From DRVV01 sp038868255 (GTDB taxonomy: Archaea; Thermoproteota; Bathyarchaeia; Bathyarchaeales; Bathycorpusculaceae), in assembly GCA_038868255.1 (NCBI GenBank), contig JAWCTJ010000028.1, positions 1-15,238 on the forward strand: DNA of 15,238 nucleotides, in the 5' to 3' direction. Shown here piece by piece: positions 13,901 to 15,238 of the stretch; position 1 is the first letter of the stretch, and every line of letters begins with the position of its first letter. The position numbers and the translations under genes were made by a program. Under the pieces are notes generated by a model. It did no database searches and was not told the DNA's origin. It was given only the letters and a program-made list of their open reading frames with translations.

Positions 13901-14197
13901 ATGCCTGAGCAGAACATACCCCCCACCGTATTCCACATGCTGGAAAAGTACATTGGCAAAGGTGTCAGAGTTGTCCTGGATCCATCCTATGGGTTTGAGG
14001 GAACCTTAGCGGCTGTGACGAGAGAACCTGCAGGCATATGGTTGTCAGACGCGGAAGCAATAGTCTTACGTTCAACAATTGCTCAGCCGATACCCCAAGT
14101 TGCAAGCAGGGAAGAGAGAAGTGAAATCTTCATCCACTTGAACCACGTTCAAAGAATAGAGGTTTTGCACTCCACTCCTTCTAAGCGTCAGGCCTAG
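13901..14197 (+). CDS. Small Sm/LSm-like protein of unknown function
   Basis: 98 residues; I do not recognise a named family. The central part, YIGKGVRVVLDPSYGFEGTLAAV followed by a GIWLSDAEAIVL strand, has the pattern of the Sm1 motif of Sm/LSm RNA-binding proteins (hydrophobic strand, turn, F-x-G-x-L, then L-S-D-A). The second Sm motif is weaker: EIFIHLNHVQRIEVL in place of the usual I-R-G-x-x-(I/V). The insert between the two strands is long and carries charged residues (VASREERSE). The ATG at 13901 was preferred over an in-frame TTG at 13838, which would add an unrelated Cys/hydrophobic extension. The 176 bases between this gene and the divergent DUF2070 gene contain A/T-rich TATA-like stretches. 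Its stop codon shares a CTAG with the stop of the convergent Sec61-beta gene. Confidence 0.6.
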   Translation: MPEQNIPPTVFHMLEKYIGKGVRVVLDPSYGFEGTLAAVTREPAGIWLSDAEAIVLRSTIAQPIPQVASREERSEIFIHLNHVQRIEVLHSTPSKRQA

Positions 14198-14358
14198 AAA
14201 AAGACGTTGGCCAGAATGCATATGGCAATTAACGCTATCGCCATGCCTACTAGAATCTCAGGTCTAACTTTGATACCTTCTGTTTCCTCTTCAAAGAACC
14301 TTAATAATCCTGCACCCGTGGCTGGCATAGGAGCGGATTCTCTTTTCTTCTTACTCAT
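14194..14358 (-). CDS. sec61b: Sec61-beta protein translocase subunit
   Basis: 54 residues, missed by length-limited gene finders. Sec61-beta is the small tail-anchored subunit of the SecYE translocon. The sequence has the family order: a short basic and Ser/Pro start (MSKKKRESAPMPATG), GLLRFFEEETEGIKVRPE with the conserved A-G-L-x-R-(F/Y)(F/Y) and K-(V/I)-x-P signatures, and one C-terminal transmembrane helix (about 34-53) with almost no residue beyond it. The ATG at 14358 has GAGTGG just upstream and a TATA-like box at 14391-14400. The TAG stop lies inside CTAG shared with the Sm-like gene on the opposite strand. No SecY or SecE gene is nearby. Confidence 0.93.
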   Translation of the reverse strand: MSKKKRESAPMPATGAGLLRFFEEETEGIKVRPEILVGMAIALIAICILANVFF

Positions 14359-14390
14359 TTCCACTCACATACTACACGTAATTTCCTCTA

Positions 14391-14400
14391 ATTATTTAAG
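14391..14400 (-). promoter_or_regulatory. TATA-like promoter of the Sec61-beta gene
   Basis: On the minus strand this reads CTTAAATAAT. A start site about 25 bases downstream would be near 14371, giving a leader of about 13 bases before the ATG at 14358. The 110-base gap must also hold the plus-strand promoter of the DUF488 gene, for which AATTAAAT at 14441-14448 is a weak candidate. Confidence 0.4.
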
Positions 14401-14468
14401 GTTACGTCAGTCAAATCGAAGCATGCAGATAAAGTTAAGAAATTAAATGTTCAACGTGAGGAACAACA

Positions 14469-14912
14469 TTGTTAGTCATATGGACTATCGGCCACAGCAA
14501 CCGGACAATCAATACTTTTCTCGAACTTTTAAAGGAGCATGAAATCCAAGTTCTGGCAGACATCCGCAGTTTCCCAACATCCAAGATTAAACACTTTAAG
14601 AAAGACGAGATGGAATTATGGTTGCCGAATAACGGAATAGAATATCTTTGGTTCGGTAAGGAGTTAGGCGGCTATAGGAAAGACGGCTACAAAGAGCATA
14701 TGAAAACCCCAGTTTTTAAAGAGGGCATTCAAAAGCTGCTTAATGTGGCTTCTAGGAAAAGAACTTGCATCATGTGTATGGAAACTAATCCAAAATATTG
14801 CCACAGGAGGTTTATATCAGCCTACTTAGAAGAGAGAGGAATTAAGATAATCCATATAATATCAAAGGGACAGAAAATCCTGGACGGAGATGTGAGAGAA
14901 TTATGCACATAA
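14469..14912 (+). CDS. DUF488 family protein
   Basis: 147 residues with the DUF488 signature from end to end: WTIGHSNRTINTFLELLKEH at the start, LADIRSFPTSK, then IEYLWFGKELGGYRKDGYKE and HMKTPVFKEGIQKLL. The Cys-rich block CIMCMETNPKYCHRRF with the conserved C-H-R follows, and the end reads GIKIIHI. The function of DUF488 is not established; the conserved Arg, Cys and His residues suggest an enzyme or nucleic-acid-related role. The start is TTG, set by GTGAGG 7 bases upstream. It overlaps the following MazG-like gene by 10 bases, so the two are co-translated and may work together. Confidence 0.88.
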   Translation: MLVIWTIGHSNRTINTFLELLKEHEIQVLADIRSFPTSKIKHFKKDEMELWLPNNGIEYLWFGKELGGYRKDGYKEHMKTPVFKEGIQKLLNVASRKRTCIMCMETNPKYCHRRFISAYLEERGIKIIHIISKGQKILDGDVRELCT

Positions 14913-15190
14913 ATGAGCTCCAGGATTTAATGCGACGCCTTTATTTTCATAGAGATACTCAAAGAGGCGTCGAAAGAACTTTTGAGTGGCTTGTTGAGGA
15001 AGTCGCAGAATTGGGTGAGGCGATTCAAGCAGGCAATAGGGAATCACTAGAACAGGAATTTGCAGATGTGATTGCATGGCTTGCATCGCTGGCTAACATA
15101 ACACATATAGATCTAGAAAAAGCTGCAGCAAAAAAGTACCCAAACATATGCCCAAAATGTAGAGCATCCCCATGCCAATGTACCTTTTAG
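14903..15190 (+). CDS. MazG-like nucleotide pyrophosphohydrolase
   Basis: 95 residues, a single-domain MazG/all-alpha NTP pyrophosphatase. Relatives hydrolyse (d)NTPs to NMP and pyrophosphate to clear non-canonical nucleotides or lower alarmone levels. The Mg-binding helices are clear: WLVEEVAELGEAI with E32, E33 and E36, and LEQEFADVIAWL with E52 and D55. After the helical core comes a short Cys cluster, ICPKCRASPCQCTF (C83, C86, C91, C93), a probable small metal-binding tail seen in archaeal members. The ATG at 14903 lies inside the end of the DUF488 gene (10-base overlap); no other in-frame start is near. The length fits the short archaeal form. The substrate is not predictable from sequence. 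Confidence 0.88.
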   Translation: MHINELQDLMRRLYFHRDTQRGVERTFEWLVEEVAELGEAIQAGNRESLEQEFADVIAWLASLANITHIDLEKAAAKKYPNICPKCRASPCQCTF

Positions 15191-15238
15191 CATTTTTATA
15201 AGTGCAGCCTTGTTTGACCTAGACCAGTAATCGCCCAG
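15191..15238. other. 48 bases at the window edge without a supported gene
   Basis: The stretch begins CATTTTTATAAGTGCAG, a possible TATA-like element for a gene beyond the window, or simply the 3' flank of the MazG-like gene. No coding frame, tRNA part or repeat can be supported in so short a piece. Confidence 0.3.

Noticed and set aside
13735..13959. 74-codon hydrophobic minus-strand frame beside DUF2070
   Set aside because: It covers the DUF2070 promoter region and the start of the Sm-like gene in antisense; hydrophobicity comes from A/T-rich sequence.
1..15238. CRISPR array, insertion sequence, tRNA/rRNA genes or a defence island
   Set aside because: No regularly spaced repeats, transposase motifs, terminal repeats or cloverleaf sequences were seen; the content is core housekeeping genes.

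Overview
The window is a compact archaeal chromosome segment. Nearly every gene is a core archaeal informational or housekeeping gene: SRP54, Pus10, L21e, RNA polymerase subunit F, a DUF655 protein, KsgA, aIF5A, Nob1, Alba, Sec61-beta and a PAC2 chaperone. TATA-like boxes, strong GGAGG/GGTG ribosome binding sites and frequent TTG or GTG starts fit this. The gene mix suggests a TACK-type archaeon, possibly Bathyarchaeia, but that rank is inference. No rRNA, tRNA, CRISPR array or mobile element was seen.

Layout, left to right. (1) 1-438, minus: a dCTP deaminase/dUTPase-family gene cut by the window edge. (2) 539-5937, minus: a tightly packed operon read from right to left, srp54, pus10, rpl21e, rpoF, DUF655, ksgA, HemK/Mtq2-like methyltransferase, linking protein targeting, tRNA and rRNA modification, transcription and translation termination. 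(3) 6230-7434, plus: a proteasome-assembly-chaperone-like PAC2 protein followed by a small heat-shock protein. (4) 7529-7921, minus: aIF5A, divergent from (5) 8021-10000, plus: NAD kinase, Nob1 and a pyruvate-kinase-C-terminal-like protein with overlapping ends. (6) 10019-13724, minus: a class III aminotransferase relative, Alba, and a DUF2070 membrane protein. (7) 13901-15190: an Sm-like protein (plus), Sec61-beta (minus, too short for most gene finders), then DUF488 and a MazG-like pyrophosphohydrolase (plus, overlapping).

Most notable: the aminotransferase has Asp where the PLP-binding Lys should be while the rest of its active site looks intact. KsgA has Ala-Pro-Pro-Tyr in place of the catalytic Asn-Leu-Pro-Tyr. 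The adjacent HemK-like enzyme has NAPY for NPPY. Nob1 and DUF2070 are each broken by what looks like one missing A in an A-run. I saw no clear new defence or mobile system; the interest lies in altered active sites and in the two frame disruptions.
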